Origin: Laspinema olomoucense D3b
Lineage (GTDB): Bacteria; Cyanobacteriota; Cyanobacteriia; Cyanobacteriales; Laspinemataceae
Length of the DNA stretch: 64,000 nucleotides
Direction: 5' to 3'
Assembly (NCBI RefSeq): GCF_025370785.1
Contig: NZ_JAMXFA010000007.1
Span: 164,604 to 228,603, forward strand
The position numbers and the translations under genes are program-made. A model generated the notes under the pieces. That model was not told the origin of the DNA. It made no database searches and was given only the letters and a program-made list of their open reading frames with translations. Below are positions 43,660-53,499 of this stretch, in pieces; position 1 is the stretch's first letter, and each line of letters opens with the position of its first letter.

Positions 43660-45219
43660 TTAGGGCGTAGAAATCAGCCCCTCATTCACATTCCCGATCG
43701 CCCGTTCCATCGCCGCTAATGCCCGATTATAGGTAACGATCGCCCGTAGGCGGTTATTCTGAGCACGCGTCAGTTCCGTTTCCGCCGTCAGCACGTCTGT
43801 CTGAGTCCCTACCCCGGCTTGAAACCGCAACCGCGCCAGACGCAAACTTTCCCGCGCCTGATCCACAGCAATATTCGAGGTTTGGATATTCTCAAAGTTC
43901 GATCGCAAGTTGAAAAAGGCTTGCTCCACCTGTAGGCGGACTTGGTTGCGAAACTGCCCAAATCGCGTTTCCGCAATCTCAATATTCCGCTCCTCTTGAA
44001 CCGCTCGCGCTCTAGCGGCCCCCCCATCATATAAATTCCACTGCACCCTACCCCCTAAGTTGTAGCCATCAGCCAAATCCAAGTCATCTCCAAAGACTTC
44101 CACCACGTTATAGTTGGCAAACAAATTGACTTGAGGACCCAGGGCAGACAAGGCAATCTGACGCTGATAATCCGTGAGATCCCGCTGTAACAACAACTGC
44201 TCTAACTCGGCTCGATTTCTCAACGCCAGGACGATGCTCTCTTCCAGGGATAAATTCCACAGTCCCGAAATTTCCACAGGTTCGGCAGCGGAAATATCCA
44301 CAACTTGCGAAACGTTTAAAATCCGCGCAATTTCCCGGCGACGGATGCGCTGCTGTGCCTGCGCCTGGGTGAGGGATTGGGCGGCATCGGCTAACTGGAC
44401 CCTAGCTCTGAGCACGTCAAACCTGGTGCCCAATCCGGCTCGTTCCAAGGCTTCGGCATCTCGTAAGCTCTGTTCAGAACTGTCCACCGCAGAGAGGCTA
44501 ATTTCAATTTGGTCATCGGCTTCTTGCAGGTTGTAATAAGCTTCTCGAACCTCTAAGCGCAAGTCGGCAAGCACCCGCTCTAGGTCTAATTCACTGACGA
44601 GTAGCTGGGTTTCGGCTAAGCCAATTTGACCCGATCGCCGCCCGGAATTGTACAGGTTGTAGGTGAGTTCCACTCCTCCATCTAAGCTGGTGCTGCCGCC
44701 TTCTGGGGGTGGGGCATTGTCTCCTAACTGTTGTCTTTGTCGCTGATTGGCTAAATCTGCCCCGGTGGAGTTGGATCGCGATAGGCTCGATTGCACGCCC
44801 AAGGTGGGATACAAGGCGGCACGAGCTTCTTGTAAGGCGGCGCGATTTCGGTCCACGGTTAAGAGGGCTTCTTGCAGTTGCTGGCTGTTCTGTTCAGCAA
44901 TTTGCAGGGCCTGTTCTAAGGTCAAGGGTTGAGTGCCGACAATCTCAACTTCATCGGATTCCGTCGGAAACTGGAGGGGGTTAGGGTTAGGAGTCAGGTA
45001 CTCCGGCACGTTTTCTACGGTAGGGGTTACCCCTTGGGCTTGTAAACCCGCTCTGGGGGCAGTTCTGCCCTGGGTTTCCCCGGAGGGAGGGGCGGTTTCT
45101 GGGGCGGAACTGGGGAGGCGATCGCCTGATGCCTCACTCTGTCCAAGACTCGCGCCGATATCGCTTAAGGCGATTAGCGTTCCCATACCCACAGTCATCA
45201 GATATCGAAAAGTTCCCAT
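43660..45219 (-). CDS. TolC-family outer-membrane efflux protein
   Basis: 519 residues from ATG 45219, with a signal sequence (RYLMTVGMGTLIALSDIGA). After a Pro-rich linker come two outer-membrane-efflux repeats with long helices: LTLEQALQIAEQNSQQL to QLADAAQSLTQAQAQQ, then LSLEESIVLALRNRAEL to RLRFQAGVGTQTDVLTAETE. It forms the outer-membrane channel of type I secretion or efflux systems. No fusion protein or pump is adjacent. A TTG at 45249 is an alternative start. Confidence 0.92.
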   Translation of the reverse strand: MGTFRYLMTVGMGTLIALSDIGASLGQSEASGDRLPSSAPETAPPSGETQGRTAPRAGLQAQGVTPTVENVPEYLTPNPNPLQFPTESDEVEIVGTQPLTLEQALQIAEQNSQQLQEALLTVDRNRAALQEARAALYPTLGVQSSLSRSNSTGADLANQRQRQQLGDNAPPPEGGSTSLDGGVELTYNLYNSGRRSGQIGLAETQLLVSELDLERVLADLRLEVREAYYNLQEADDQIEISLSAVDSSEQSLRDAEALERAGLGTRFDVLRARVQLADAAQSLTQAQAQQRIRRREIARILNVSQVVDISAAEPVEISGLWNLSLEESIVLALRNRAELEQLLLQRDLTDYQRQIALSALGPQVNLFANYNVVEVFGDDLDLADGYNLGGRVQWNLYDGGAARARAVQEERNIEIAETRFGQFRNQVRLQVEQAFFNLRSNFENIQTSNIAVDQARESLRLARLRFQAGVGTQTDVLTAETELTRAQNNRLRAIVTYNRALAAMERAIGNVNEGLISTP

Positions 45220-45249
45220 AAGTTTTTGATTCGGCGTGCAATTTAACAA

Positions 45250-45641
45250 TACTTCCAGGTTCAGGCCAACACTTTTTAAGGTATAGCAGATCGCGATCTT
45301 TGCGATGAAATCTCATCTACATGACTAAAGGGCTGGAGATGCACCGGATTAGAATTCGCTACGGCGATCGCTACCTGGGGATCAAGGCTGCCCGGGCAAA
45401 GATCAGTGGCTTTGCTTGCCCATCCGCTACTGATATTCCGGTGATTGACGCACAATGCGGCTCCTGTGTTGCAGGTTTAATTTTAGCGGAGTTTTTTCGG
45501 TGATTCAAATGCAGTTGTTTTAATTTTTAGTTTTTTATCAGGTGTTAATCGGGTTTTCGGGGTGATTAAGTTGGGTTGATGTCTATAAGTTTTCCTCTCC
45601 TAATATTGGGTTGAGCATTTTAAGGGATGATGCTGATTTTT
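45250..45641. other. Intergenic region between TolC and PepSY genes
   Basis: A 60-codon plus-strand frame (45321-45503) is unsupported. I see no hairpin. The promoter for tolC should be on the left. Confidence 0.4.
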
Positions 45642-45929
45642 TTAGCCTCGGTTTTGTCCTTTTGGACGAGTTTGAAACCACATTATAATTCCGCTAACGG
45701 CAAGGGTGATTAATCCCAATCCGTTTAAAAGGGGATAAACCGGGGCTAAGTTTACGGGCCCAAATATACCCTGATGGAGGTCGAGCAACCCCGTAAATGG
45801 GGTGCGGTTCCCGCTAACTACAGCGATTTGATACAAGATTCCGGTGGTGGCGGTCAAGAGCAGGGGTAAAATGGCGATCGGGGCCAGGATTCGGTGCAGT
45901 TTCCGTAATCGGACTTTATTGATCGGCAT
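45642..45929 (-). CDS. Small PepSY-type membrane protein
   Basis: 95 residues from ATG 45929 (MPINKVRLRKLHR). Two hydrophobic segments (ILAPIAILPLLLTATTGILY and LNGLGLITLAVSGIIMWF) flank a short loop with LLDLHQGIFG. This is the layout of small PepSY-associated membrane proteins related to the membrane part of iron-uptake reductases. It lies 200 bases after a small Met/His-containing protein and a copper ATPase gene on the same strand, so a metal link is plausible. Confidence 0.8.
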   Translation of the reverse strand: MPINKVRLRKLHRILAPIAILPLLLTATTGILYQIAVVSGNRTPFTGLLDLHQGIFGPVNLAPVYPLLNGLGLITLAVSGIIMWFQTRPKGQNRG

Positions 45930-46132
45930 GATTGGATAGGGACAGGGTAGGGAAGGACAGCAAGTGGTAACTTTGAACATCCGAGGGAATGCCAGCAAGT
46001 CGTTACTACAGTGAGGGAACGACTTAGAAGATATTATTGTAAAGGATTAAGGTAGGGTTTGGGGTTAAGAGCAGAAAGGACACGGGGATTCCGTGTCCAG
46101 AGGGAAGATGCGATCGCAAGATTGATTCAGGA

Positions 46133-46399
46133 TTAGGAACTTTCGTTGTCTTCGCTTGCCCCTTGGGTTTTCTTTTTACTGAATAAAAACCACCAGAGTT
46201 CTAATCCTATTAAGCTAACACCTCCTACAATCACCCCAGCTTTTACGGGTAAGGGTTGTTCAATTTTTTGCAATCCCGGGGAGGGGTTTGTTTGGTGTCC
46301 AGGCATTTCTGGCATGGCTTGGACTCTTGCTGTTGTCCCCGTTGCCAAGACTGTTGCAACTGCCAGTAAAGGTATCCAAATTTGGAGTTTACTTAACAT
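46133..46399 (-). CDS. Small exported membrane protein with Met/His motif
   Basis: 88 residues. A signal sequence (LQIWIPLLAVATVLATG) is followed by MPEMPGHQ, a short Met/His motif of the kind that binds copper. A C-terminal transmembrane helix (AGVIVGGVSLIGLELWWFLF) and KKK anchor follow. No family is recognised. It sits 50 bases after the copper ATPase gene on the same strand, which suggests a role in periplasmic copper handling. Confidence 0.75.
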   Translation of the reverse strand: MLSKLQIWIPLLAVATVLATGTTARVQAMPEMPGHQTNPSPGLQKIEQPLPVKAGVIVGGVSLIGLELWWFLFSKKKTQGASEDNESS

Positions 46400-46452
46400 A
46401 GATTTCGCCTTTTGTCAAGAGAGTTTACAGATTGAATTGGCGACTATTTCAC

Positions 46453-48714
46453 CTAGGAATGATGGGCGTTAAACTTGCGTAAGCGTAAGGCATTGGTGAC
46501 GACGGAAACCGAACTCATTGCCATTGCTGCACCGGCGAGGATGGGATTGAGTAACCATCCGGTAAAGGGATACAGAATGCCCGCCGCAATCGGAATACTA
46601 GCCGTATTGTAAATAAAGGCAAAGAAGAGGTTTTGGCGGATATTTTGAATCGTGGCTTTACTGAGTTGAATCGCTGTGACAATGCTTTGCAAATCACCAG
46701 AAATGAGGGTAATATCACTGGCAGCGATCGCCACATCAGTTCCCGTCCCGATGGCAATTCCGACATCAGCTTGAGCCAAGGCAGGGGCATCATTAATCCC
46801 ATCGCCCACCATTGCCACAATTTTACCTTCAGCTTGTAATTCCTTGATTTTCTCCGCTTTTTGCCCGGGACGAACTTCCGCAAAAACTCGATTAATACCC
46901 ACTTCCTGAGCAATCGCTTGGGCAGTTTTTAGATTATCTCCCGTTAACATTACCACCTCTAATCCCAAGCGGCGCAATCCTCGAATTGCTGTAGCGGAAG
47001 AAGGTTTTAAAGCATCCGCTATTCCCAAGACACCTTCAATTTGTCCATCGACGGCAATCCAAGGGCTAGTTTTGGCTTCAGATTCCCAATTTTCTTGATA
47101 GGTTTGTAATGATTTGGTATCTATCCCCAATTCCTGCATCCAGCGGCGAGTACCAATTTGAACTAGGCGATTGCTGACGATCGCCTGAACTCCCATGCCT
47201 GCCACGGCTTCAAAATTCGTAACCCCTGGCAGCGGCATTTCTACCCCTTGGGCTTTGGCATATTCCACCACTGCCTCGGCTAAAGGATGCTCAGAATTAC
47301 TTTCTACTGCTGCGGCTAATCGTAACAATTTAATCTCATTACTATGAGCCGTACCGCCAACGGTGATATAATCGGTTACCGTGGGTTTACCTTGGGTTAA
47401 AGTGCCAGTTTTATCTAAAACAATGGTTTGGATTTTATGAGCAAGTTCTAAACTGTCAGCACTTTTGATTAAAATGCCGTTTTCCGCCCCTTTTCCCGTT
47501 CCCACCATGATAGAGGTGGGTGTTGCTAAACCGAGGGCACAAGGACAGGCAATAATTAAAACACCCACAGTAGTAATAATAGCAAGGGTGAGATTTCCCA
47601 TGATGGCAAACCAGATTACAAAAGTGGCGATCGCAATGGCAATTACCACCGGAACAAAGAATCCAGTCACGCGATCGGCTAACCGTTGAATGGGCGCTTT
47701 ACTCCCCTGTGCATCTTGCACCAACTTGACAATTTGTGCCAACACCGTATCCTTACCCACCCGCAACGCTTTTAACTTAAAACTACCCGTTTTATTCATC
47801 GTTGCACCAATCACTTCATCCCCGGTTTCTTTCTTCACCGGAACCGATTCTCCCGTAACCATTGACTCATCAATTAAGGAAGAACCCTCCAAAACCGTCC
47901 CATCCACCGGAATTTTTTCCCCGGGACGGACTAAAATCACATCCCCGACTCCCACCTCTTGAATGGGAATATCAATTTCTTGACCCTGGCGAATCACCCG
48001 CGCAGTTTTCGCCTGCAATCCCATTAATTTTCTAATCGCTTCCGAAGTTTGCCCTTTTGCTCTATTTTCAAACAACAATCCCAGCAAAATTAAACTGATA
48101 ATCACTGCGGCAGTTTCATAATAAACTTCCGGCATCACCCCTTGGATTGTAAAAAAATTAGGGAAAATTGACACAAGCAAAGAATAGAGATAAGCAGAAC
48201 CCGTTCCCAACGCCACCAGGGTATTCATATCCGCATGATGATGTTTAAATGATTTCCAGGCTCCCACAAAAAAGGATTTGCCACACCAGATAAAAACCGG
48301 AGTTGTTAACGCCAATTGCACCCAAGGATGGTGCAACCAATCAGGAATAAAGGGCAACGAAATTCCCGTCATCATCGGTAGGGAACCCACCACCAAAATC
48401 GTGCTAATAATTCCCCCAAAAATTACCTTGCGTTGTAATTCTTGTTGTTCCGCTTGTCGGGATTGTTGTTCCGCATCGATGTCCCGCATCCCCAATTCTT
48501 GCAGCGGTTCAGCGGTATATCCCGCCTCAGAGACAGCAGTTTGGATGCGATCGAGTTCCGTCTTTCGGGGATTATACTTCACTCGCGCTTGTTCCGCACT
48601 AAAGTTGACGCTGCATTCTTCCACACCGGGAACACCTTGGATCGCCTCTTCGATTCGGGTTGCACAAGAGGCACAACCCATCCCTTTTAATCTCAAATTA
48701 ACCGTTTCCATCAT
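46453..48714 (-). CDS. copA: Copper-translocating P1B-type ATPase
   Basis: 753 residues from ATG 48714. Residues 3-70 form a heavy-metal-associated domain with GMGCASC. Eight membrane helices are expected. [14 protein letters not shown] is the CPC metal site, [11 protein letters not shown] the phosphorylation site, SEHPLAEAV the HP motif, and [18 protein letters not shown] the hinge. The last helices carry YN and MAMSS, typical of Cu(I) pumps. Cyanobacteria have CtaA (import) and PacS (to thylakoid); which one this is cannot be told. The frame is open upstream to 48810 but those residues precede the conserved start. Confidence 0.94.
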   Translation of the reverse strand: MMETVNLRLKGMGCASCATRIEEAIQGVPGVEECSVNFSAEQARVKYNPRKTELDRIQTAVSEAGYTAEPLQELGMRDIDAEQQSRQAEQQELQRKVIFGGIISTILVVGSLPMMTGISLPFIPDWLHHPWVQLALTTPVFIWCGKSFFVGAWKSFKHHHADMNTLVALGTGSAYLYSLLVSIFPNFFTIQGVMPEVYYETAAVIISLILLGLLFENRAKGQTSEAIRKLMGLQAKTARVIRQGQEIDIPIQEVGVGDVILVRPGEKIPVDGTVLEGSSLIDESMVTGESVPVKKETGDEVIGATMNKTGSFKLKALRVGKDTVLAQIVKLVQDAQGSKAPIQRLADRVTGFFVPVVIAIAIATFVIWFAIMGNLTLAIITTVGVLIIACPCALGLATPTSIMVGTGKGAENGILIKSADSLELAHKIQTIVLDKTGTLTQGKPTVTDYITVGGTAHSNEIKLLRLAAAVESNSEHPLAEAVVEYAKAQGVEMPLPGVTNFEAVAGMGVQAIVSNRLVQIGTRRWMQELGIDTKSLQTYQENWESEAKTSPWIAVDGQIEGVLGIADALKPSSATAIRGLRRLGLEVVMLTGDNLKTAQAIAQEVGINRVFAEVRPGQKAEKIKELQAEGKIVAMVGDGINDAPALAQADVGIAIGTGTDVAIAASDITLISGDLQSIVTAIQLSKATIQNIRQNLFFAFIYNTASIPIAAGILYPFTGWLLNPILAGAAMAMSSVSVVTNALRLRKFNAHHS

Positions 48715-48884
48715 TCCAACTCTCTCGTTACAAGGGTTGCTTAAGCTTTCTGACTTCAGCATAAACCTTCCCCTCAACTGGAGAGTCCATCCACCGTAAC
48801 AAAACTTCACATTTTACCCGTGCCCCATGTTCAACGTCACGACTTCTGTAGTGATCTGGATAGTTTTAAGTCTGCCTCAAAGGT

Positions 48885-48953
48885 TAGAAACCGGGTTCCT
48901 TACACAAATTTGGGCTAATTTCCCAAAATTATGGCAAAAACCCGGTTTCTTGT
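48885..48953. repeat. GAAACCCGGTTTCT repeat pair
   Basis: AGAAACCGGGTTCCTTACA and AAAAACCCGGTTTCTTG lie about 40 bases apart, between the copA start and the VWA gene end. Same family as 16060-16126. Confidence 0.6.
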
Positions 48954-48974
48954 CCCTCAGACAAACAGAAATTG

Positions 48975-50039
48975 CTACCGATCCCAATCGGCAACTTCAT
49001 AGAGGAACTTCGTACCCCCCAGCAATTTGCGATTAGAAGAGGTACTTTGCACAAAAACGAGATACTTCTCTAAATTAGCTGGTTTAATTCGCACAGTTTC
49101 CCCCGGAGGTAATCCTAACATTTCTCGGGCAGATTCTCCTTCAAACAAATCCCCCGTCGCCCGATCCATCAAAATAATTTCTTTCTTCCCTTGAATCGTT
49201 TCAGTTTTTGTAAACTCATAAAATCCCCGCCCCCGTTGGAAAGTTAGCCCATTTTCAATTACAAAATCTTTGATGGCGCAATTTTTATCAATATCCAACA
49301 CTTGAAATCGCCCCGGAGTCACCGCCCGCAAATCTGCCGATTCATCATATAATTTTCCTTCCCGATTGAGCATGGTATTAAACATTTTGTTTAACCCGCG
49401 ACTCATCCGACCCTGTTCGGTGACTTCGGCTTCATAAGCTTGCAGTTGATCATCAGAAGATTGCTGATAACAAACTGCTAAAAATAGGTCTGTAATATAG
49501 GCAAACTGGTCTAAATTAATATGAAATCCCCCAGATTTTTCCGCTAACTCTTTATAGAAAAGCGTGGCATGGGAGCGATTGAGGGCTTGTACGCCATAAA
49601 CGGGAATTCCCATTTCAGCTAATTTATCCACTTCCTTGCGCCAGTTCAATTTTTGAGGATTTTGAGCCGGTGCATGGGGAATATCATCCCCAATTAAAAC
49701 TAGGGATTTGGTACTAGCTGAACTCCAGGACAAAGATTGAGCTTCATGTAAAACTAATTCATAACATTCCGGTGCGTCTCCCCCTCCAGTTGCTTCCACA
49801 TTTTGCACAAAGTCGCAAATTTTATCCGCATCTCCTGATAAGTCTAAGTGTTTTGTAACGTAGGTTTTGCCCTCGTCGCAGTAGTCACCGTGGGCAATGA
49901 TTCCAATGCGAATACCGGGGATTTCATCCAGCAATCGGGTGATGCTTTGTTTGAGGTTCCGGCGAACTTGGGTGAGGCAAGGGTACATACTGCCCGTTGT
50001 GTCAAAACTGAAAATAACATCAATGGTTTTAACGCTCAT
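48975..50039 (-). CDS. VWA-domain protein
   Basis: 354 residues from ATG 50039, with GGAG upstream. The von Willebrand A domain starts at once: IDVIFSFDTTGSM holds the DxTGS metal-site (MIDAS) motif (residues 13-17). ATGGGDAPE and LVLIGDDIPH follow. The C-terminal 150 residues (LRAVTPGRFQVLDIDKN and on) are not recognised. It is probably cytoplasmic and binds another protein through Mg2+. It is read toward copA, away from DUF4112. The frame is open to 50225 but the extra 62 residues look unconserved. Confidence 0.88.
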   Translation of the reverse strand: MSVKTIDVIFSFDTTGSMYPCLTQVRRNLKQSITRLLDEIPGIRIGIIAHGDYCDEGKTYVTKHLDLSGDADKICDFVQNVEATGGGDAPECYELVLHEAQSLSWSSASTKSLVLIGDDIPHAPAQNPQKLNWRKEVDKLAEMGIPVYGVQALNRSHATLFYKELAEKSGGFHINLDQFAYITDLFLAVCYQQSSDDQLQAYEAEVTEQGRMSRGLNKMFNTMLNREGKLYDESADLRAVTPGRFQVLDIDKNCAIKDFVIENGLTFQRGRGFYEFTKTETIQGKKEIILMDRATGDLFEGESAREMLGLPPGETVRIKPANLEKYLVFVQSTSSNRKLLGGTKFLYEVADWDR

Positions 50040-50326
50040 TCGGGTTTCTCCTATAGTCGTTGAGTGGGATTTATAGGTGAGGGGATAGCCGTTTGGGGGA
50101 AAAATTTGTTTGGGGTAAAGACCAGATTTGGCTGTGTCTTTACCCGATTTTTCCACCCTTATAGTCTCATGATATTTTATGTTGATGTTTTTGTCAACAC
50201 TCTTTACTCCCTGAGTTAGGCCCAAGATAATTGGCAGAATTAATGCAGGATTTACTAGACATAAATCTTTGGTTTTTGTAGGGTTAGGTCGGGTCTTTTT
50301 CCCTCATTTTCAATAGAAAAATCTGC

Positions 50327-50806
50327 CTACTGGAGGAGGGCGCTAATGATTGAGCTGAGGATCCAGATGCCAACACCCACGATCGCCAAGACGGCAACCA
50401 TTAACCCACCCAACAGCAGCACAATAAATAAAGTGTCAGCTTTTTTGTCTGAGGTGGGGGCATCTAAGTGAGTTTCCAACAGTTCCATATTGCGGACATT
50501 GGCTTTCCAGGTGGCATCAAATACATCTCCAACAATTGGGACGGTTCCAATCAGAGTTTCTAGGAGAATGTTGGAAACCATTTGCACTAAACTGTTCCGG
50601 GGGACTCCCAACTGGGCAGCGCTGAATATAATGTAAGCGGAGAGTAACGCACCGGCAATATCCCCCCCTGCTGGCAGGAGTCCGAGGATGGGGTCGAGTC
50701 CAAAGCGAAAGGGGGTTCCGGGGATGCGAATGGCGCTATCGAGGAGATGACTGAGGCTGCGGAGGCGTTTGAGGGTCTTGAGTTTTCGGTCCGTTGGAGT
50801 AATCAT
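50327..50806 (-). CDS. DUF4112 membrane protein
   Basis: 159 residues with the DUF4112 signature (RLSHLLDSAI-type start, then FRFGLDPILGLLPAGGD and VPIVGDVFDATWKANVRN) and a C-terminal membrane helix (LLLGGLMVAVLAIVGVGIWI). The function is unknown. It is on the same strand as the VWA gene, 290 bases upstream. Confidence 0.9.
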   Translation of the reverse strand: MITPTDRKLKTLKRLRSLSHLLDSAIRIPGTPFRFGLDPILGLLPAGGDIAGALLSAYIIFSAAQLGVPRNSLVQMVSNILLETLIGTVPIVGDVFDATWKANVRNMELLETHLDAPTSDKKADTLFIVLLLGGLMVAVLAIVGVGIWILSSIISALLQ

Positions 50807-51102
50807 GGGCGAGGGTCAATAGGGGGTCGGTAACTAATTTCCAATTATGACGGAAGAAAGGGGCGACTGAGTTGCGCGATCGCCGCCTAGGAAGAAATCC
50901 CCCGAGGATCGGGTTGTGGTGACTGTGGCTATTTTGTATAGAAATATAGCGGTTTTACCCAGGAATGAGCCAGAGGAGAATAGGTCCGGCGATCGCTCAA
51001 TCCCACAGGATCACCCTCTCGGTAGATTACAACGGCAGGGGGTATTTTGCTATCCTCCAAGTGGTGAATCAGCCCATAGAAAACCTGATAAGGAACTTAA
51101 AA

Positions 51103-51870
51103 ATGTCTGAAGTCTATAAACCACAACGCACTGTTTCTGCTATTTTTCAAGAACAACAGCAAATTGATAGTGCAATCCGCCGTCTCATCGATCGCGGGAT
51201 TCCCCAGGACCATATTTCTGTGATGGGGAAAAATTTTCAATCCAATACTCGCATCACCGGATTTATTACTAAAAAAGATGTGATTTTAGGAGGGCTCAGA
51301 AGCGGGGCGATCTTCGGGTCTCTGTTTGGTTCATTTTTGAGCTTACTCACCGGCGTGGGCGTGTTATTTATTCCCTTTCTCGGTCCCGTGGTAGCGGCTG
51401 GACCCCTCTCTGCGGTGTTATTAGGGGCAGCATCCGGGGCGATCGCCGGAAGTGCAGGCGCTGGATTAGTTTCCCTTTTCGTTGCCTTGGGAATGCCGGA
51501 AGAAAAAGCAGCCGTTTATCAAACTCGTTTAGAAGCTGGGGAATTTCTTGTTATGGCTGAGGTTCCTGAAGGAAAATCTGGCGAAATTCAACTGCTTCTC
51601 GAAAGTGCCGGAGGACAAGAAATTGCCATTAATACCATGACTTTACCTCGTCCTTGTGCTGGGTCCTGCAACAGTCCAGAAGATTTATCACCGGAAGTCC
51701 GCACCCATCTATCTCCGGATGCTCAAACCACTTTTATTCAACGATATAATGCGGTTCTCACCGAAACTGCCGATGCTATGAAAGCTGAACAAGCTGCATG
51801 GGAGACCATTCATCAAGAGTATGAAGAAGATGAAAATGGAGTGTGGTCTAAATCCAAGGTTACTGTCTAG
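51103..51870 (+). CDS. Membrane stress-type protein fused to a ChaB domain
   Basis: 255 residues from ATG 51103, with AAGGAAC upstream; the frame is open to 50965 but the extra part is unconserved. Residues 1-60 resemble general stress proteins of the YflT type ([20 protein letters not shown]). A Gly/Ala-rich double membrane segment follows ([20 protein letters not shown]). The C-terminal 60 residues form a ChaB-like domain ([20 protein letters not shown] to [13 protein letters not shown]). ChaB was named as a cation-transport regulator; its function is unclear. The fusion suggests a membrane-linked stress role. Confidence 0.85.
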   Translation: MSEVYKPQRTVSAIFQEQQQIDSAIRRLIDRGIPQDHISVMGKNFQSNTRITGFITKKDVILGGLRSGAIFGSLFGSFLSLLTGVGVLFIPFLGPVVAAGPLSAVLLGAASGAIAGSAGAGLVSLFVALGMPEEKAAVYQTRLEAGEFLVMAEVPEGKSGEIQLLLESAGGQEIAINTMTLPRPCAGSCNSPEDLSPEVRTHLSPDAQTTFIQRYNAVLTETADAMKAEQAAWETIHQEYEEDENGVWSKSKVTV

Positions 51871-52018
51871 GATATCACCACCGTTTTAATGATTCAATTT
51901 TTGCACAGTCGGTCTAATAATTGGCAATTTTTAGGCGAATCTATAGCGGAAACCCGAGGGGGTCGGGACCCTATCGCTTAGAAACCGGATTTCTTAAAAA
52001 AATCTGGGGCAATGAGTC

Positions 52019-52060
52019 ATAAAACAGGGACAGGAATCCCGTTTCTTGTCCCTGTTTTAT
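52019..52060 (+). terminator. Hairpin after the ChaB-fusion gene
   Basis: ATAAAACAGGGACA (52019-52032) pairs perfectly with TGTCCCTGTTTTAT (52047-52060). The T-run is inside the right arm. It overlaps a GAAACCGG...CCCGTTTCTTG repeat pair (51980-52048). Confidence 0.65.
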
Positions 52061-52074
52061 TCCGGGAACAACCT

Positions 52075-52102
52075 CGAAGGGCGCACTCTTGTGCGCCCTT
52101 CG
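52075..52102. repeat. GAAGGGCGCAC hairpin
   Basis: CGAAGGGCGCAC and GTGCGCCCTTCG form a perfect 12-bp stem with a TCTT loop. A shorter relative lies at 37764-37783. Confidence 0.65.
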
Positions 52103-52221
52103 TCATAGGCATTGCTGGAATTTAAGGCAGAGACTTTGTTAAATTTTTCTAATGAATTGAGAGAACTTTCGGTTTATATGATTCCATCAGATCAACCGAA
52201 TATCATCAAGAGGAGAAAACC

Positions 52222-52386
52222 ATGCAACAATATCGCTGTAATACTTGCGGCTATGTTTATAATCCCGAGGAGGGAGACCCGGAGTCGGGAATTTCCCCGG
52301 GAACGGCGTTTGAAGATATCCCCGAGGATTGGGTTTGTCCGGTGTGCGGGGTACATAAAGAGGATTTTGAACCCAGTGCAGAGTAA
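52222..52386 (+). CDS. Rubredoxin, short soluble form
   Basis: 54 residues starting [15 protein letters not shown] and ending DFEPSAE. The four iron ligands are Cys6, Cys9, Cys39 and Cys42 (CNTCGY and CPVCG). AGGAG stands six bases before the ATG. It lacks the C-terminal membrane anchor of the photosynthetic RubA, so it is a free electron carrier, perhaps for an oxidative-stress reductase. It lies 24 bases before the RmlD-like gene and probably shares its transcript. Confidence 0.95.
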   Translation: MQQYRCNTCGYVYNPEEGDPESGISPGTAFEDIPEDWVCPVCGVHKEDFEPSAE

Positions 52387-52410
52387 ATAAAGAGAAACTT
52401 TTTCGGGTTC

Positions 52411-53286
52411 ATGAAAAAACTTTTAATTACTGGATCGAGTGGATTTTTGGGCTGGAATCTCTGTCAGGTGGCTCAATTAGGCTGGGAGGTTTGGGGAACC
52501 TATTGTTCTCATGAAATAACTATTCCCGGTTGTCAGTTGATGCCGGTTGATTTAAGGGATTTTCACGCCTTAAAATCCCTTTTTGATGAAGTTCGTCCTG
52601 ATGCAGTGATTCATGCAGCAGCTCAATCTCAGCCGAATGTTTGTCAAACCTATCCCCAGGAATCCTACAAGATTAATGTCACGGCTTCGAGTCATCTGGC
52701 GGGATTATGTGGAGATGCTGAAATTCCCTGTATTTTTACTTCTACGGATTTAGTCTTTGATGGGTTCAATCCGCCTTATTCTGAAACCGATGCCGTTTGT
52801 CCGGTGAGTCGGTATGGAGAACAAAAGGTGCAGGCGGAGATAGAAATGCGCGATCGCAATCCGCAAACGATTGTTTGTCGAATGCCGCTGATGTTTGGTG
52901 ACGGCGGACCCGCTGCCCAGAGTTTCCTCCAGCCGATGTTACAAACCTTGCGATCAGGGCAAGAATTAGCCTTATTTACCGATGAATTTCGGACGCCGGT
53001 GAGCGGAAAAACTGCTGCCCAAGGGTTATTATTAGCCTTGGAACAGGATGAGAAGTTGCTGCATTTAGGAGGAAAAGAGCGAGTTTCGCGATATGGTTTT
53101 TTTGAGCAAGTGATTGAAGTATTGGAGGTTAACCAGGGGCAGATTAAACCTTGTCGGCAACAAGATGTAAAAATGTCCGCCCCCAGACCGCCAGATGTGT
53201 CTTTGGATAGTTCTAAAGCCTTTAGTTTGGGGTATAATCCGTTACCGCTGCGCTCCGAGTTGTTAGCGTTACGGGGACAGGTTTAA
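52411..53286 (+). CDS. NAD(P)-dependent sugar-nucleotide reductase, RmlD-like
   Basis: 291 residues. ITGSSGFLGWNL is the Rossmann motif, and FTSTDLVFDG with YGEQKVQAE (YxxxK) the active site. The closest type is RmlD (dTDP-4-dehydrorhamnose reductase), and AAAQSQPNVCQTYPQESYKI fits too. The other rml genes are not here, so the substrate is uncertain. It follows rubredoxin closely. Confidence 0.86.
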   Translation: MKKLLITGSSGFLGWNLCQVAQLGWEVWGTYCSHEITIPGCQLMPVDLRDFHALKSLFDEVRPDAVIHAAAQSQPNVCQTYPQESYKINVTASSHLAGLCGDAEIPCIFTSTDLVFDGFNPPYSETDAVCPVSRYGEQKVQAEIEMRDRNPQTIVCRMPLMFGDGGPAAQSFLQPMLQTLRSGQELALFTDEFRTPVSGKTAAQGLLLALEQDEKLLHLGGKERVSRYGFFEQVIEVLEVNQGQIKPCRQQDVKMSAPRPPDVSLDSSKAFSLGYNPLPLRSELLALRGQV

Positions 53287-53303
53287 TGAGTTTAATTGGG
53301 GGT

Positions 53304-53420
53304 AAGAGATTAAAACAAGAAACTGGGTTTTTGACCTTAATTTATTGCTAATTATCAGAAATTTGTGAAGAAACCCGCTTTCTGAACTGGGTAGAGGGCT
53401 AGAAACCGGGTTTTTGAACG
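53304..53420. repeat. Cluster of CCGGGTTT repeats
   Basis: AAGAAACTGGGTTTTTGA, AAGAAACCCGCTTTCTGA and AGAAACCGGGTTTTTGA occur within 117 bases between two genes. They belong to the same family as 16060-16126. Confidence 0.55.
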
Positions 53421-53499
53421 GGGGTACTTCTCAAGGTTGGGTCTGCGGGAGTGAACCGCTGGAAAAAGAGGACAGTCTATGGGATAATAGAATTTTTTA

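Noticed and set aside
45321..45503. 60-codon frame upstream of tolC
   Set aside because: No SD, no family and no conserved pattern.
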